Positions 11,770 to 25,296 of a DNA stretch of 64,000 bases are shown here, piece after piece. Both the position numbers and the translations under genes were made by a program. Position 1 is the stretch's first letter. The number at the start of each line of letters is the position of its first letter. This DNA is from Myrica gale (taxonomy: Eukaryota > Streptophyta > Magnoliopsida > Fagales > Myricaceae): assembly GCA_963930655.1 (NCBI GenBank), contig OZ005610.1, forward strand, positions 16,311,001-16,375,000, written 5' to 3'. The notes under the pieces were generated by a model that did no database searches, had not been told where the DNA came from, and worked only from the letters and a program-made list of their open reading frames with translations.

Positions 11770-12090
11770 GGCTGCGCGCGAGCATTGTCAAGAGATTTAA
11801 GACCATTTATAATATCGGTAAAGCGAGTAAACATAGATGAGATAAATTTGGTGATTCAATCAACTATGATGGAAAGAATTAAGGAAGCTCAGTTGCTGGA
11901 TGCAGGATTGATGAATCTCATAACTGAGGTCCGGAATGGGTCAAAATCAAAATTTAACATATCGGAGGATGAGATATTAAGATATCGCAATCGTCTGTGT
12001 GCCTAATGATGAGAATATTAAGAGGGTTATTTTAGAAGAAGTTCATCGCTCTTTTTACACAGTTCATTCAGGGAGCACTAAAATATATCC
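11770..12090 (+). pseudogene. gypsy pol scrap (RNase H-integrase linker)
   Basis: The translated segment with MMERIKEAQLLDAGL and EILRYRNRLC, followed by EEVHRS and VHSGSTK, matches the linker that joins RNase H to the integrase zinc-binding region in chromoviruses. Compare [14 protein letters not shown] and [10 protein letters not shown] at 830-945 of this window. Only about 320 bp remain, between unrelated sequences. It is a broken fossil. Confidence 0.75.
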
Positions 12091-12295
12091 CCCACATTTG
12101 TCTGGCTAGTTGTTGAAGTTCCAAGCAAGCCTCCCTTGGGGCAAACGTTTCCATGGTACCTTTTGACAAAGACAGTACTTAATTTGTCATGAAATTAGAT
12201 GGCAAGTACATGTGCTCAAAAACAATGTTCTTTAGAAAAATATACAAGTACACACTTGCGATCTCTTTCCTGTAATGATCGCCAACAAGCCCTTT

Positions 12296-12332
12296 CATAT
12301 ATATATATATATAAATATATATAATATTGTAT
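12296..12332. repeat. AT microsatellite
   Basis: An almost pure alternation of A and T with one interruption. Confidence 0.9.
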
Positions 12333-14034
12333 TAACTAGCCGGCCGGAGTAGGCAACCGATCAGGTGACGGTCACAACACAGAAAACCATATATGGAAAT
12401 CTCAAGTCAACAGGCAGGACTCAGCCCTCATCTAAAGCGTTTGCCTTTTCCATTTCCAACCAAACACGTTATATGAATACTTAGAAAAAAAAACACGTTA
12501 TGTGAATGACCATTAATATTTTACCAATTTTCTGCTCATAGCTTTTGCCTTTTCGGTCATATATATTTGAGGGTGGAAATTTTGGGGACGGAGGTTTGAG
12601 AAATATTGTAAAGTAAAGATATGTTATGGGAGTTGGTGAAAAAATAAAGAGAGAATATGTTTAATAAATATTATATTAATAAAAAATTATGTGATTAATT
12701 TTTTATTATTAAACCTAAATTTTTGAGTCCAAATTGTTGGGGCTCAAACAAGACTTTTAGAAAGTCAATGATCAACACTACTTGCCCAGATGTAACCTAG
12801 CAAAAAATGATATCATTCGCTAGCTCTCATGGTCATGGAGTTAGAGAATCATTGCGTCCATTGAATAGAAGTAATATTCCTCATCAAGCAATTACCAAAT
12901 ATCTATTTGAGTGGGAATCGAAGTTGGTGTGCATAAAAAAACAAGATAAGACAATCATTACCATTTACTCTTGAGATTATTCGAGCGAGACCATCAGCTA
13001 GCCCAGCGCCCTTCTCGCTGAGCGTTGGCTCAAGCGACACCTGCTCTTCTCTGGAGAGGGGGCTATTCATGCATGGGAAGGGACGAAAAAAAGGATTGAG
13101 AATTTGAGAGGTCAAAATTTATAAAAAACAATTGTAAAAAATCTCCAAAATTGCAGGCTTTCCCCTACTTCTTAATAATTACCTGAAATAGAGGATAACA
13201 TTTTTCCAGCGCAGTGTACATTAGAGTCATGAGACAAGTAATTCCACTCAACGACACTATATTATAGCCCCACTGGTCAATACCATCTTTCATTTTCTTC
13301 GGTTCAGTGTTTCTCTCTAACAGGAAATAAATAATTGGTTCTACTTTTACACTGAAAATGAAAGGATAAATGCAAAATCAGTAGTTAGTATTAGTAAAAA
13401 TTAAATTAGTCATCGTTAGGCGAAGGTAGAAGAAGAAGAAAATAGTAAAACGGTGGGGGGGCTGACGGCGAAGGAATGAGAACGGGGAAAGGTGATGGGC
13501 ACCAGGAAAGAGGCAAAAGACCTCAGCATCAGAAACGAGGAGAGAGCAAACTAGCTCGGGAGAAAACTCACGAAGAGCGGACACACAGTACTATGTTACT
13601 GGCGCGTAATGATCTTGGGCTGAGCAATACAAACCAGAAAATTCAGAGCTATTTGCACTAACAATTGCTCAGCAATAGTATTAAAGTTACGTCGTGATGG
13701 CTTCAGCTTTTCCAATCAGATTTGTAATACGTTTTCATTTATTGCGCAGTGGTGCCTGTGTCTGACGTGATAAGAGTTCGAACCGGTAACTCACTGCATT
13801 TTGAATGATCAAAATTGCCTGATACTTCATTTCTTTTGTTGTATGACCACCGCAAAATGTACCCAACTAATCTTCGATAATCGATTTCCAGGTAAGCGTG
13901 GAGAAAGGGCAGAGAGGATGTCCGGAGGGCGATCTGACATGTCTTCTGCTACTTGAACTGTTCAGAGTTGAATCAAGTAGCGCCAGATTGGCATCTAGAT
14001 TCTAGGCTCTTTTCTGAACAACCCCAACCTTATC

Positions 14035-14132
14035 CCTCTCCTTTAAGGCTTAGAAGGTCTCGTTTTCCCCTCTCAATTCTTCCCTCACCTTTAAGGCTTA
14101 GCTGCTCTCGTGTTCCCTTCTCAGTTGTCCCC
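14035..14132. repeat. two-copy 48-bp tandem repeat
   Basis: CTTTAAGGCTTAG plus CTCTCGTNTTCCC recur at a 48-bp spacing (starting near 14041 and 14089), with several differences between the copies. Confidence 0.7.
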
Positions 14133-15080
14133 TCTGAATACTTAGGTTTTCGAAGTTTCTCTTGTGAAGAATAAATGTAATAGGAAAGACTAGTCTTGTT
14201 GTTTCTCTTCATCTTTTACCCAAACATTCAATAAAGAAGCATAATTCATAAGCATCATATCGTACAAAGCATCATTCCAAATGCCATTGCTCGCTTTGTT
14301 ATCTACCTTCATTTGAAATGTGTTGCAATTTTCGTAAGGTGTAACTACGAAAGAGTTGGAAGGAAATGCAAGCAGTAATTTATACTTTCATCTCAAACTG
14401 AAGTCCATGGAAAAGCAAGTAATAGTTATAGTTATATGTCGATAAAAGTCCTACCAGAGTGGAATCTAGGGCTGAAATTCCGGCTCCGGTACCGGTATTA
14501 ATCGTATGCCTATTTAAGCATCCGGTTCCGGTCCAGGAACTGCCGAAATTTCGGCAATCCCGGTACCGGATGCCGGAATTCCGACAGTTCATTTGGGCCG
14601 ATTTTGGGCCCAAAATCTTAGTTTTTTTAGGGCTTTTAACTTGGGCTTGTTTTATTATTGCATTTTTCGGGCTTTTTAATGAGCTTGATTTAATAATTTT
14701 TTAAATATGGATGTTGGATCCAAAATACCAAATTTAGAATTTTAATAGGATGTTGGATCCACTATTTTTTGATGTAATAATAATTTACATGTTCCAAAAT
14801 TACAAATTTACAATTCTATAGTTGTTTCAAGTGCAATAAATTAATAAATCATATACATACATCAATGAGAGAAGAATGATAGTAATAAATTTACAAGTTA
14901 CACATATACATAAAGTCTACAAATAATACAAATTTACATCATCAAAAAGAAACTACAAATATTACAAATTGAATAGTTGAATTGATGGAATAAAAGGTTG
15001 GTCATTTAATCAAAACATCACTATCATATTGTTATGATAGTGTTAGTTTTGTATGGCTTTTTTATTTATGCCAATAATAT

Positions 15081-16750
15081 CACGCCCCGAACTCAATCTC
15101 GTAGGACCAATGACAGCCGCGAGCAATCCCGATAGAAAGCTCCAGCGAACTTGATCATACTTAACAGCGGAATAAAGATCGAGAGAGAGAGGCGGGCCAA
15201 CGAACTCTTAATAACTTAACTTCATAATAGACTTCAAAATGAGTAGCATCATAGTTACGTATCACATAAACTACACATTATCTTAAGTGACAGATCACAT
15301 CGATCAACTCACAACATCAAAATACATAGAGTTCTCTCCTCTCAAGACAGGTAATCCTCCTGACTGCCTTCACCTGAAATATTTGGAATGATACATTTTG
15401 AAAACTGTGAGTCGAAAGACTCAGTAAAGGAAAAAAGGTAAACTTATAAACATGAGCTTATGCCTTAACTTGAAAATCGTGAGTAATCACAATGCTGGAT
15501 GTGCATGCATGCATAATGGTTATGCATCTACTCTTGAACTTGAAAACGTGTCCTTGTACTTAAAAATGACTCATGGTCCTTGAAAATTATTCAGTTCTTA
15601 TCTTGTGGGCTACATACGCTCCATTTAACCCCTGAAGTCAGGGTTGTGCGTTCCCATCGGAACCGTCCCCCTATTCCCTTGGAGACATACATCTGGTCGA
15701 GCTAGACCTTGAAGTGGCCCCGGGCCTGATGGCTAGACACGACCCTTGGAGGTCCACACCTTCACGTAAACGTCCTTCAGTGTGGTTGCACAGACCTCAA
15801 GGACTTACCCAACCTTCACGTAAACGTCCTTCAGTATGGGCGTCCTAGGTAGCATCCATCCTTCACGTAAACGTCCTTTAGTATGGATGTACCTTCTTAA
15901 CATGGTACGGTACTGTCACGCCCCGAACGGCATCCCGCAGGGACCGTGGCAGCCGCGAGCTATTCCCCGGATAGCTCCAGCGTTCTTACTTACATTCTTA
16001 CGTGCTTACTGCGGAAACGTATAGGATCGCGAGGGATTCGAGCTAAATCTTACATAATCAGGGTTCTTATTAAGTTTACATACAAAACATATATATAACA
16101 TATTAAAACCCCACTAGCGACGGATCTTATCGATCAAGCCACTATCATCAAAATTATGAACATAATTCTTGTGCTTCTAGGTCAGGTAGTCCTCCTGACT
16201 CTCTTCACCTGAGACATCTGGAATGACACAATTTTAAAAACGTGAGTCAAAAAGACTCAGTAAGGGAAAAACATAAACTTGAAACATGCTCTTTACATGT
16301 ACTTGCATAATCATGAAAGAGAATAAACTTGATTCGTGATGCACATGCATGTCATGGACATGCATATGCTCTTGCTTGAATTCGGCCCCAGGCCCTTGAA
16401 AATATTTCTTTCGTACTTGATTGTAAAATTGACCTTTGGCCCTTAAAATCACTTATTCATATTTGTGGGCTTATTCGCTCCATTTGACCCCTGAAGTCAG
16501 GGTTGTGCGTTCCCTTTGGAACCGTCCACGATTTTCCTTGGAGACCTTACATTCGGTCAAGGTAGCGCACCTTCTCGCATTCGTCCTTCAGTGGCTAGAC
16601 ATGACCCTTGGAGGCCCACACCTTCTCAATGTCCTTCAGTGTGGTTTGCACAGCCTCTTGGATTCACCCATCCTTCTCGCATTCGTCCTTCGGTATGGGA
16701 GTCCATCTTGATGGTACGGTACCGACCAGTGTCCCTTGACTTAACTTATC
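15081..16750. repeat. two related ~830-bp units with CACGCCCCGAAC start
   Basis: Both units share CACGCCCCGAAC, CAGCCGCGAGC, the stretch around ACTCAGTAA, CCCCTGAAGTCAGGGTTGTG and GGTACGGTAC in the same order. The left unit also has three copies of CCTTCACGTAAACGTCCTT between 15755 and 15885. They are probably LTR parts, in tandem and well diverged. Confidence 0.75.
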
Positions 16751-17579
16751 GTTTCATAAAACTTTCCATAGTCTTTCCATAAAATCATTGCATAAACATT
16801 CTCTTTGAAAAATTCATGCAATGCACAAGTCATGTCATGCTTGATTAAAATCTCATGCTTGTTCCTGAAACGATGCAGTGTGTCATTCCAGTTTTGAAAA
16901 AAGAACCACTTACGGTTTCCACTTACTATTCCACTTACGGTTTCCACTTACACTTGGTCTTCCTTGGTAGTGTATAAAGACACGTAGATCGCCTACAAGC
17001 GATTCAAATATTTCTTAGACTTAAGAAATAGTACGTAATCATATAAATTAAACATTTGCATTTTTGAAATCGGTTATCAACCCGATTTATCTAGTTCATT
17101 CTATTAGCTTATCATCTCGTAAGCATGATATCTTATCTTATGATAATGGCTCTAGCCTATCTCTACAATAGCCACATCCACTTATTGCATGAAAAGTTAT
17201 CTAACTTATCATTATGCTTGCTTATCACTATGATAAGCAAGTATGCTTATCATTTTAAATCTCTCTTAACTTATTATGTGTCTAACAACTTATCATATAT
17301 TATTCTAATGATAATTCAACGTATTAATTTAGGTCAAATAATAATAATATAGGCCACCTATTAATGATACACAAAAATATTCAACACTTAAAAGAAATTC
17401 ATGATTTTATTCCATTTAATTATTTTCGGCCTATATATAAAAACCTTTAATCATAATCTAAATTTTATGGATTATGAATTATATTAGGCAAATGAAAAAT
17501 ATAAATTCATAAGAGAGAAACTCACCTTGCAAATTTCGGCTCCTAGGAAAATATAATTTAGGCTTTGCATAAAATGACA

Positions 17580-17950
17580 AGAAATCTTCTGGTAAAACGG
17601 TTCATAAGGGAATGGCATTTATTGGTGACTCTGTCCAATAAATGCCTTCCAGATATCCAGAGCAATCTGGAGATAAGGGTTGACCCCACCTGGAAGGTCC
17701 AGGTTGGTCTAGTGCCGGGGGTGGCGGGGGCTGGTATGTCTCCGCCATACCTTGCTGCCAATAGGATACATGAGTTTGGTACGCTCTTTTCGGGTCTCCT
17801 CTATCGGTTTCATGTGATGCGTGAGTCGGAGCCTCATGGCTTCCCGACGGTCTTGTTGAACCTTGGGTTCTATGGTTAACCCTGAACAGGCTGCGATACT
17901 CAGGTGCGCGTGCCCGAATGCTGGGAACGTGGGGGTCGACTACTATAAGC
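17580..17950 (-). repeat. second copy of the post-pol block of the chromovirus
   Basis: The reverse complement matches 2397-2790 with few changes, including the Pro-rich segment PPPPPALDQPGPSRWG. It is followed on the minus strand by LTR sequence, as in the first element. Confidence 0.85.
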
Positions 17951-19355
17951 ACACTAACTTATCACTTAATTCTCCTAATGATGCTTAAAGCTATATAATG
18001 GAGATTAAGATTACTTAACAAGGACATGAAATAATTTACATGCACAAACATAGGATTTCACAACTATAGATTAATATGTAATGAATTTTACTTAGAGAAT
18101 TTCAGCAATTAATAAGAATTAAAAATACTCTCCAAATATTATTGGCATTTAAGTTAGTAAATCATTGTGGCATAATAATAAGCTCACAGAAAAAAATTAA
18201 TTCATAAAGAAAATCTACCTTAGAGAATTTTCGGCCATGATGAATATATCAAATTATAATAACATGATTTCGCAGCATAATGAAATACTTAAGGAAAAAT
18301 TATAATTCAAAATACCATAATCAGTTTAATATCTTACATTGGCCAAACAATAGCCCCTTGAATTTAAATCCGAAAACAATTACATAGAGCAAATAGCAAA
18401 ATGAAATACGGGGCCTCACACATAATATTTAATGACCAACTACAAAAGATTGGTCATTGACTCACTAATTACTAAACTAATTTAAATTTCAACCAATGCA
18501 TAACATAACACCTAATTGCTCACTTCTCATTTTTCAAAACAATGAAACATCACAATATCAAAATAATAACTTTACAAAATAATAAAAATTATGAAATATA
18601 TGCACAACACCATGTCCATTATGAGAAAAAAAAAGAACAAAATAGTTTTTTTTAAAAAAAGAATAAAATACAACACACCCCAAAATCCAAGTTACTAATT
18701 ACTAATCAATCATATTATCTAAAAGATTATAAGTCTAACATTTATTAATCTAATATTATGGGTATTTATTAATCAAACTCGAAGGCGAGTGGAGACGGCG
18801 ACGACCCAAGAGAGAGAATTGAGTGAGATGTGAGTTTGTTAGAGAGAGCTCGAGAGTCAGAGAGACAGAGAGAGAGCGCTTGAGAGTTAAGATCCGTCAG
18901 CCGTGAGAGGGGAAGGGAGGTCGGAGGGCCAGGAACGGAAGAGAAACGAGAGACGGAGGTCGAAGAGAGTCAGATCTGAGAGGAGAGGCGACTCAGGCGA
19001 GAAATGGGGGTATCGGGGGGAGCGTGGGTTTTGAAAATCCTAGACCAAAACGAGCATTTTGGTCTAGTCCAAAACGCACAGCTTTAGTCTAGAGCAAAAC
19101 GCACGTTTTTTACTAGGCCAAAAAGCACAGTTTTGGCCAAGTCCAAAGTTGTGTGTTTTGTTTTTTTTTTAAATAAAAAAACTGGTACCGGCATTCCGCC
19201 CAGTACCGGTGGAATTACCGGTACCGGTATTTCCTAAATACCTATACCGCTTCCGGCTCCGGTTTCAACCGGTATACCGTAGCCGGAGCTCGGAACCGGT
19301 GCCGTTACCGAAATTTCAGATACCGGCGGATAAAAATCTCACCCCTAGTGGAATC

Positions 19356-19849
19356 TCCGATCTCCTCTTATTGCATAGAGATCCCCTTCTATTTTGGTGT
19401 TTGAATTTGACCATCTCTATTTTGGGAGGTTTGAATTTTACTATCTAGTTCGAAAAGAGATAGGAGTTTCAAAACATTTTTTTCACTCACATACTATATT
19501 GTAGACAATTTAAAAAAATAAAATCAATTGTATTCCAATTTTCAACCTCATTGAATAAAACTATAGTGAAGTAAATCATGGCTACATTCCTTCCTAATCT
19601 GACAAAAAAAAACACCCAAACGGCAAATGATGTCGATCTGGATGTGTAAATATTAGGACAGTACAATGTAAACATAAATAAATAATTATGTAAACTAAAA
19701 TAAATGTCAAATATATTAGTTCTGATGTCAACTCAGTAGTCTGTACAGACAAGAGTATAAACGTGAAAAAAAAAAATCCAAAAAGCAGAAAATAAAATAA
19801 AATAAAAACTCAGCCCAAAACAATTTAAAATCTCCCTATGCCCATGTTC
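19356..19849 (+). other. upstream region of the ARF gene
   Basis: About 500 bp of A/T-rich DNA between the hAT element and the TATA box, with no gene seen. The hAT right end lies about 1.45 kb upstream of the ARF start codon. Confidence 0.6.
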
Positions 19850-19857
19850 TATAAATA
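19850..19857 (+). promoter_or_regulatory. TATA box of the ARF gene
   Basis: TATAAATA lies about 30 bp upstream of a likely transcript start near 19885. A leader intron probably runs from the GTAGGTGG donor near 19962 to the acceptor just before AATCCTG at about 20780, as is common in plant ARF genes. Confidence 0.6.
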
Positions 19858-20790
19858 AGCATTTCCCTTATTACCGAAGCATCGTTGCCACGGACAGCTC
19901 CAGAGCTCCATTTCTGTGCACACGGAGAGGGAGAGCGGATAGATCTCAGTTTTCATTGTCTGGTAGGTGGTATCACTTCTATCTGTTTTAAAATTTTGCA
20001 AATCTCGCGTGATTGTATGTACATCTTTCCCCTTTCAAGCTCCTTAATTAGCTTTCAGATCTTCATCTTGATGTGGTTGCGTTGCGAGATCATTTCGTGC
20101 ATGTACAAATAAGGAGAAGGAACAGAAAAAACAATTGATCTACATTTCTCCTATGAGATTATGAATCGAATTGTTTTGTTCGTTGTTTAATTTCTAAATT
20201 CTGGTGGGATCTCGCTCTACTTGATTGGAATTACGTAGCCTGTATTGCTTTCCTTCGAAATCACGTAGCTTTTTTATCTTGGTTCTAGATGTCGTTTCTA
20301 TGAGAATTCCGGTTCTCGGCCGTTGGTTGGGAGCCTGTTAGATCAGGTTCTTCCGATTAGATCTAATCTTCAGCCCCGTTCTGATGCTGGCCAGACGGAA
20401 CCTGGAAGCAGGTGGTGCTGACACTTGTTTTGTGTCATATGGCCGCTCTCGCGCTCCTGCTGCCACCCCGACACCTTCTTGCTCCAATTGCATGAAGGAG
20501 CACACCACCATCCAGTCTGAAACTACTGTTAGGGAGATTTCACGTGTGTAGATCTAGCAATATCATGTACTATTTCTGCTCTTCTTAGTATCAACCTCTG
20601 ATCATGACTGACTGTTTAACCACTTCAGTCTCTCTTTGATCGCTCACCATTCACGAGAGTTAGCACCAAGATATCCATTCTTTGCTTTAGAATTGTGTTT
20701 GCTGTTGAATTTGCTGGAAAATGTACGTTTGGAGGTCTTAATGGAGTTCATGACATGATATTGACGATGTCTGAATGTAGAATCCTGTAA

Positions 20791-22432
<1,642 letters not shown>

Positions 22433-22675
22433 ATGGCTCGATTCTGAGTTTTACAGTGAAACAACTGCTGGAATATAAAGTTGTCACTCTCTATGGTGTT
22501 CTGGATTTTGCTTATTTACTGTAACCATTTCCATTGTTTATGGTTTCCCTTGCAGACTTCGCTATTACCTGTAGTTTCAGAATATTCTATGAAGTTTTAT
22601 TTGTCATGGTATTACTTCTATAGAATTGGATTAACGAGTCCATTTTTGGGGGGAATGCAATATGACATTTATCTT
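22433..22675 (+). other. 3' flank of the ARF gene
   Basis: Probable 3' UTR and downstream DNA, T-rich. No other gene is seen. Confidence 0.5.
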
Positions 22676-22788
22676 TTACAAATTTCAACAACTTTTAACT
22701 AACTTTTCACCAATCCCAAGAGAATCTACACTACTTCTAAAAAAACACAAAAACAAAAACTGTTTTGAGAACTTAAACAAACATAGCC
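22676..22788. mobile_element. truncated MITE, same family as 60287-60514
   Basis: The right end, reversed, reads GGCTATGTTTGTTTAAGTTC, followed by the TTTTTGTTTTTGTG and GTAGATT words of the complete copy at 60287. The left end is missing. It lies just after the ARF gene. Confidence 0.7.
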
Positions 22789-23415
22789 ATCATTTCTGAT
22801 GTTTGTCTGATGTCGAAAACTAGTAGCTCCAAAGAGTGTTTGGTAAGGTGTCTAGATCATGTTTCAACCTGCTGCATTCTCTCTAGAAAGGAGGATAAAC
22901 ACGACCCCTCGAGAACAAGTTACAAGACTGACGAAAAAACCGGAAATCCTTTTCTGGGCTAGAAACCTGCGTTGATTGTATAAACCCGCAAACGCAATAA
23001 CTTCATCTTTTTAATTACTTGAAACTAACTTGATATTGTAAATTCCGCTAAATTTTTATACTGATTTGATAGGTACGAAAGATATGAAAGTCACAAGAAG
23101 AACACTTCCTGCCTCTCTTTCGCAAGTCAATTCGATTGCAGATGGATTACTAGATGGTGAAAATTTATAAATCTTTTTCGCAGTAATCAATTAAGTTTCG
23201 TAATGTCGAACCATCGCTTAACTTGTTACATTTATAGTTAACAAAAAATTGTATGCATATTTCCATATTGTGAACGGCCGACTGAACAATAGCTTCAACA
23301 ACGAAAGAACAAAGAACTATCGTTTAGTATTTCAAGGTATTTTGATTAGATAAATTACTGATTGCAATTCTAATCAGTTTCATATCGATTAATTAAAAAT
23401 ATATTAATAATATAA
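22789..23415. other. intergenic, nothing recognised
   Basis: A/T-rich sequence without coding signals or repeat ends that I can support. Confidence 0.5.
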
Positions 23416-23968
23416 GGCTTAATTAGTCCACTAGCTCTTAAGATATGGACAGATTTCAAACCGGGTTTAATTTGTCCTATACTAGTCCCTAAGGAATCAT
23501 GTGTCCTAAAGAGGTCATTCCGTCAACTCGGCCATCTCCATTATTGAAATAAATTTTTTGTGACTAACAAGTACACATCACCACAAATCGCAAGCAATTA
23601 TGTGGCCTCAAGCCACTCGAGAATGCTTTGTATTTACAAAAGAAATGTCTAGCATAGTGTTGAGCTAAAATTTTAGGTCTAGGTGGCAACATTTTAAGTT
23701 CAAGTGGCGTAGACTGTTTTTTATGTGGCTTTAAATTAACAGCCATGGATCCAACTTGTCAGTTTGAGTGTCTTGGGACCATATGACTGCTTGCGATTTG
23801 TGGTACGTTAGTCACGTGTAATTTATATCATTAACACGACCAATCGACTTGACGAAATGATCACTCTAAGACATGAAGGATTCCCTAAAGAATAATTTAT
23901 GACAAAATTAATCTTAAGGACCAGTGTGGAATTTGGTCATACTTAGGGACTAGTGGTCTAATTAAGCC
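23416..23968. mobile_element. 553-bp foldback element with ~115-bp inverted repeats
   Basis: GGCTTAATTAGTCCACTAG at the left matches GGCTTAATTAGACCACTAG reversed at the right. The similarity continues imperfectly for about 115 bp, to TCATTCCGTCAACTCG and TCATTTCGTCAAGTCG. The centre encodes nothing. Long inverted repeats suggest a Mutator-like MITE. The 9 bases on each side agree at only about six positions, so the target duplication is unproven. Confidence 0.75.
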
Positions 23969-24109
23969 ACAATATTCAAGGGTAGTACATCTGGAAGCGC
24001 ATAATATCATTACACATACATTCATCTCTCAAAGCACACCCCTATCTTCTAGAAATTAGAGCAATTTGCTTAGTTTTGCAATCCAATGTCCAACGTTTAT
24101 CATTGGGTA

Positions 24110-24440
24110 CACCTTAAACATTAATCCAAAAAATGCTATTGAGTGTGGTATTGGGAAAGAACCTCTCAAGTCAGATCTCTGCCCCTTTAGCCACCAAATG
24201 TGCTTGTTTATTGGCATCTGTGGGATCTTACTGAAAGCCCTTCCTTGGTGATCCTTTTCGAATGTCCATACTGATGTCCTCATGCACCAACCTGGGGGTT
24301 CGCTCTGTATGGTGGAAGGCTAGAATAACCAGCATCGAGTCACTATCAAATACTATGGGTTGAGTCTCCCGCCCTTAAGCCTTCATAACAGCCATTGATG
24401 CCACTATTGGCTTCCCGATCAGAGGAAGGGAGGGGCTCCA
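24110..24440 (-). pseudogene. LINE-type RNase H relic
   Basis: On the minus strand, in shifting frames, I read PLPLIGKPIVASMAVMKA, then QPIVFDSDSMLVI, then PRLVHEDISMDIRK and DANKQAHLVAKGAEI. This order (Ala-rich helix, D-S-D core, D-I-R strand, A-N-x-A-A-H-like end) is that of the RNase H domain at the end of plant L1-type LINEs and related RVT_3 domains. It has frame breaks and at least two stops (after MKA and after GAEI), and no reverse transcriptase is nearby. A relic of a host RNase H-like gene is the alternative. Confidence 0.6.
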
Positions 24441-24449
24441 CTCTCCTAC

Positions 24450-25296
24450 CCTGTGAAACCTTATCAATACTCATGTAGGTGATAGTCTAATCCAAAACCG
24501 AATTCAATTACAATGTCCTACTAAAATCTCTCCAGAGGACAGGCTAAAACTTTACGGCTGACAAAAGATTGTATTGCGAGATCCTTCCTGGCAAAGCTTG
24601 GACAAGAACCAAAAATCAAGAGACAATATGTGGCAAAGGAGCTGCATTGCAAAGATCCAACCAACCAGAGCATTGACAAGAATATGTAATCAAGAGGCAA
24701 TATTGGGCTGCATTGCATGTTCATGACAATAGAAGCCAAATAGTACTTGTCATAAAAAACTACAGCAATTGCTTTATACGAATAGGGAGTAAAACAAACT
24801 GTATTTTCTGTAAAACAAACTTCTAATAACTCAACATTTAAGGTAGCAAATTCTGACTTTCAACTATGATTGGCCGAACCTAGCTGCTGTGCCACACATA
24901 CTTGGTCTAATGATACGTTAGAAGCAGGTATCCAATGCTGAATCAGGTTCACGCAGAATCTGAGAGATCACTTTTGTGTGTCTTACCTCCTCATCACTCT
25001 TTCTTAGCTGAATTTCATAGCATTTTCTGTACTCTCAGTCGAAGCAAGAACCAGATGCAGCAAAGATGACAATTAAAGCAGATGCCACATAAGTAGACAT
25101 CAATGAGTCTGTAAAGGCACATTGTAAGTAGAAAAAAGTTACCTCTGCATGCACATGCTTTGAGTCAATGATCCAACGAGAACCAAGGCCCCCTGTGTCA
25201 GATAAATTGATGAATCCTTACCCATTAAGCTTTGCAGAACACAGATTTTGAAATGGTTAAAAGGAATCAGTCAGACGACTTCCCTCGTACCAGTTC
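24450..25296. other. 3' flank of the PPR gene, no second gene seen
   Basis: The stretch includes two loosely similar segments with CAAGAG-CAATAT words (24610-24720) and probable 3' UTR of the minus-strand PPR gene nearest 25297. Confidence 0.5.

Larger units (their letters stand above)
12091..14458. other. intergenic stretch without a recognised gene
   Basis: About 2.4 kb. It contains an AT dinucleotide tract at 12296-12332 and short GC-richer patches (12960-13080, 13440-13620). I see no convincing exon, transposon end or RNA gene. Short frames here lack family motifs. Confidence 0.6.
15080..18418 (-). mobile_element. gypsy LTR debris nested inside the hAT element
   Basis: Read on the minus strand, the right end starts TGTGAGGCCCCG, nearly the same start as the chromovirus LTR at 3288. 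Inside come a block matching 2397-2790 (at 17580-17950), an LTR piece matching 3460-3930 (at 17100-17575), and two similar units of about 830 bp (15081-15913 and 15914-16750), each beginning CACGCCCCGAAC. No gag or pol domain is present. It looks like collapsed, recombined LTR pieces of one or two related families. Flanks AATAA and CATAA may be a worn target duplication. It is a broken fossil. Confidence 0.7.
14467..19347. mobile_element. non-autonomous hAT element, TSD GTGGAATC, filled with gypsy debris
   Basis: The left end is TAGGGCTGAAATTCCGGC and the right end, reversed, is TAGGGGTGAGATTTTTATCC. The 8-bp duplication GTGGAATC lies at 14459-14466 and 19348-19355. An 8-bp duplication with short TAGGG-type ends is the hAT hallmark. 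Both ends carry dense CCGGTACCGG-like words (14480-14585 and 19185-19325), as expected of subterminal transposase-binding sites. Removing the gypsy debris at about 15080-18418 leaves about 1.5 kb with no transposase, so the element depended on another hAT for movement. The 18790-19000 tract is purine-rich and could be the remains of a promoter or leader. Confidence 0.88.

Noticed and set aside
12091-12200. Minus-strand segment with METFAPREACLELQQLARQ
   Set aside because: Reads like a helix of a protein, but no neighbouring exon or known family supports it.
13760-13800. tRNA-like or SINE-like box (GAGTTCGAACC)
   Set aside because: Resembles an internal B box, but no matching A box, cloverleaf or poly-A tail could be found at the right distance.
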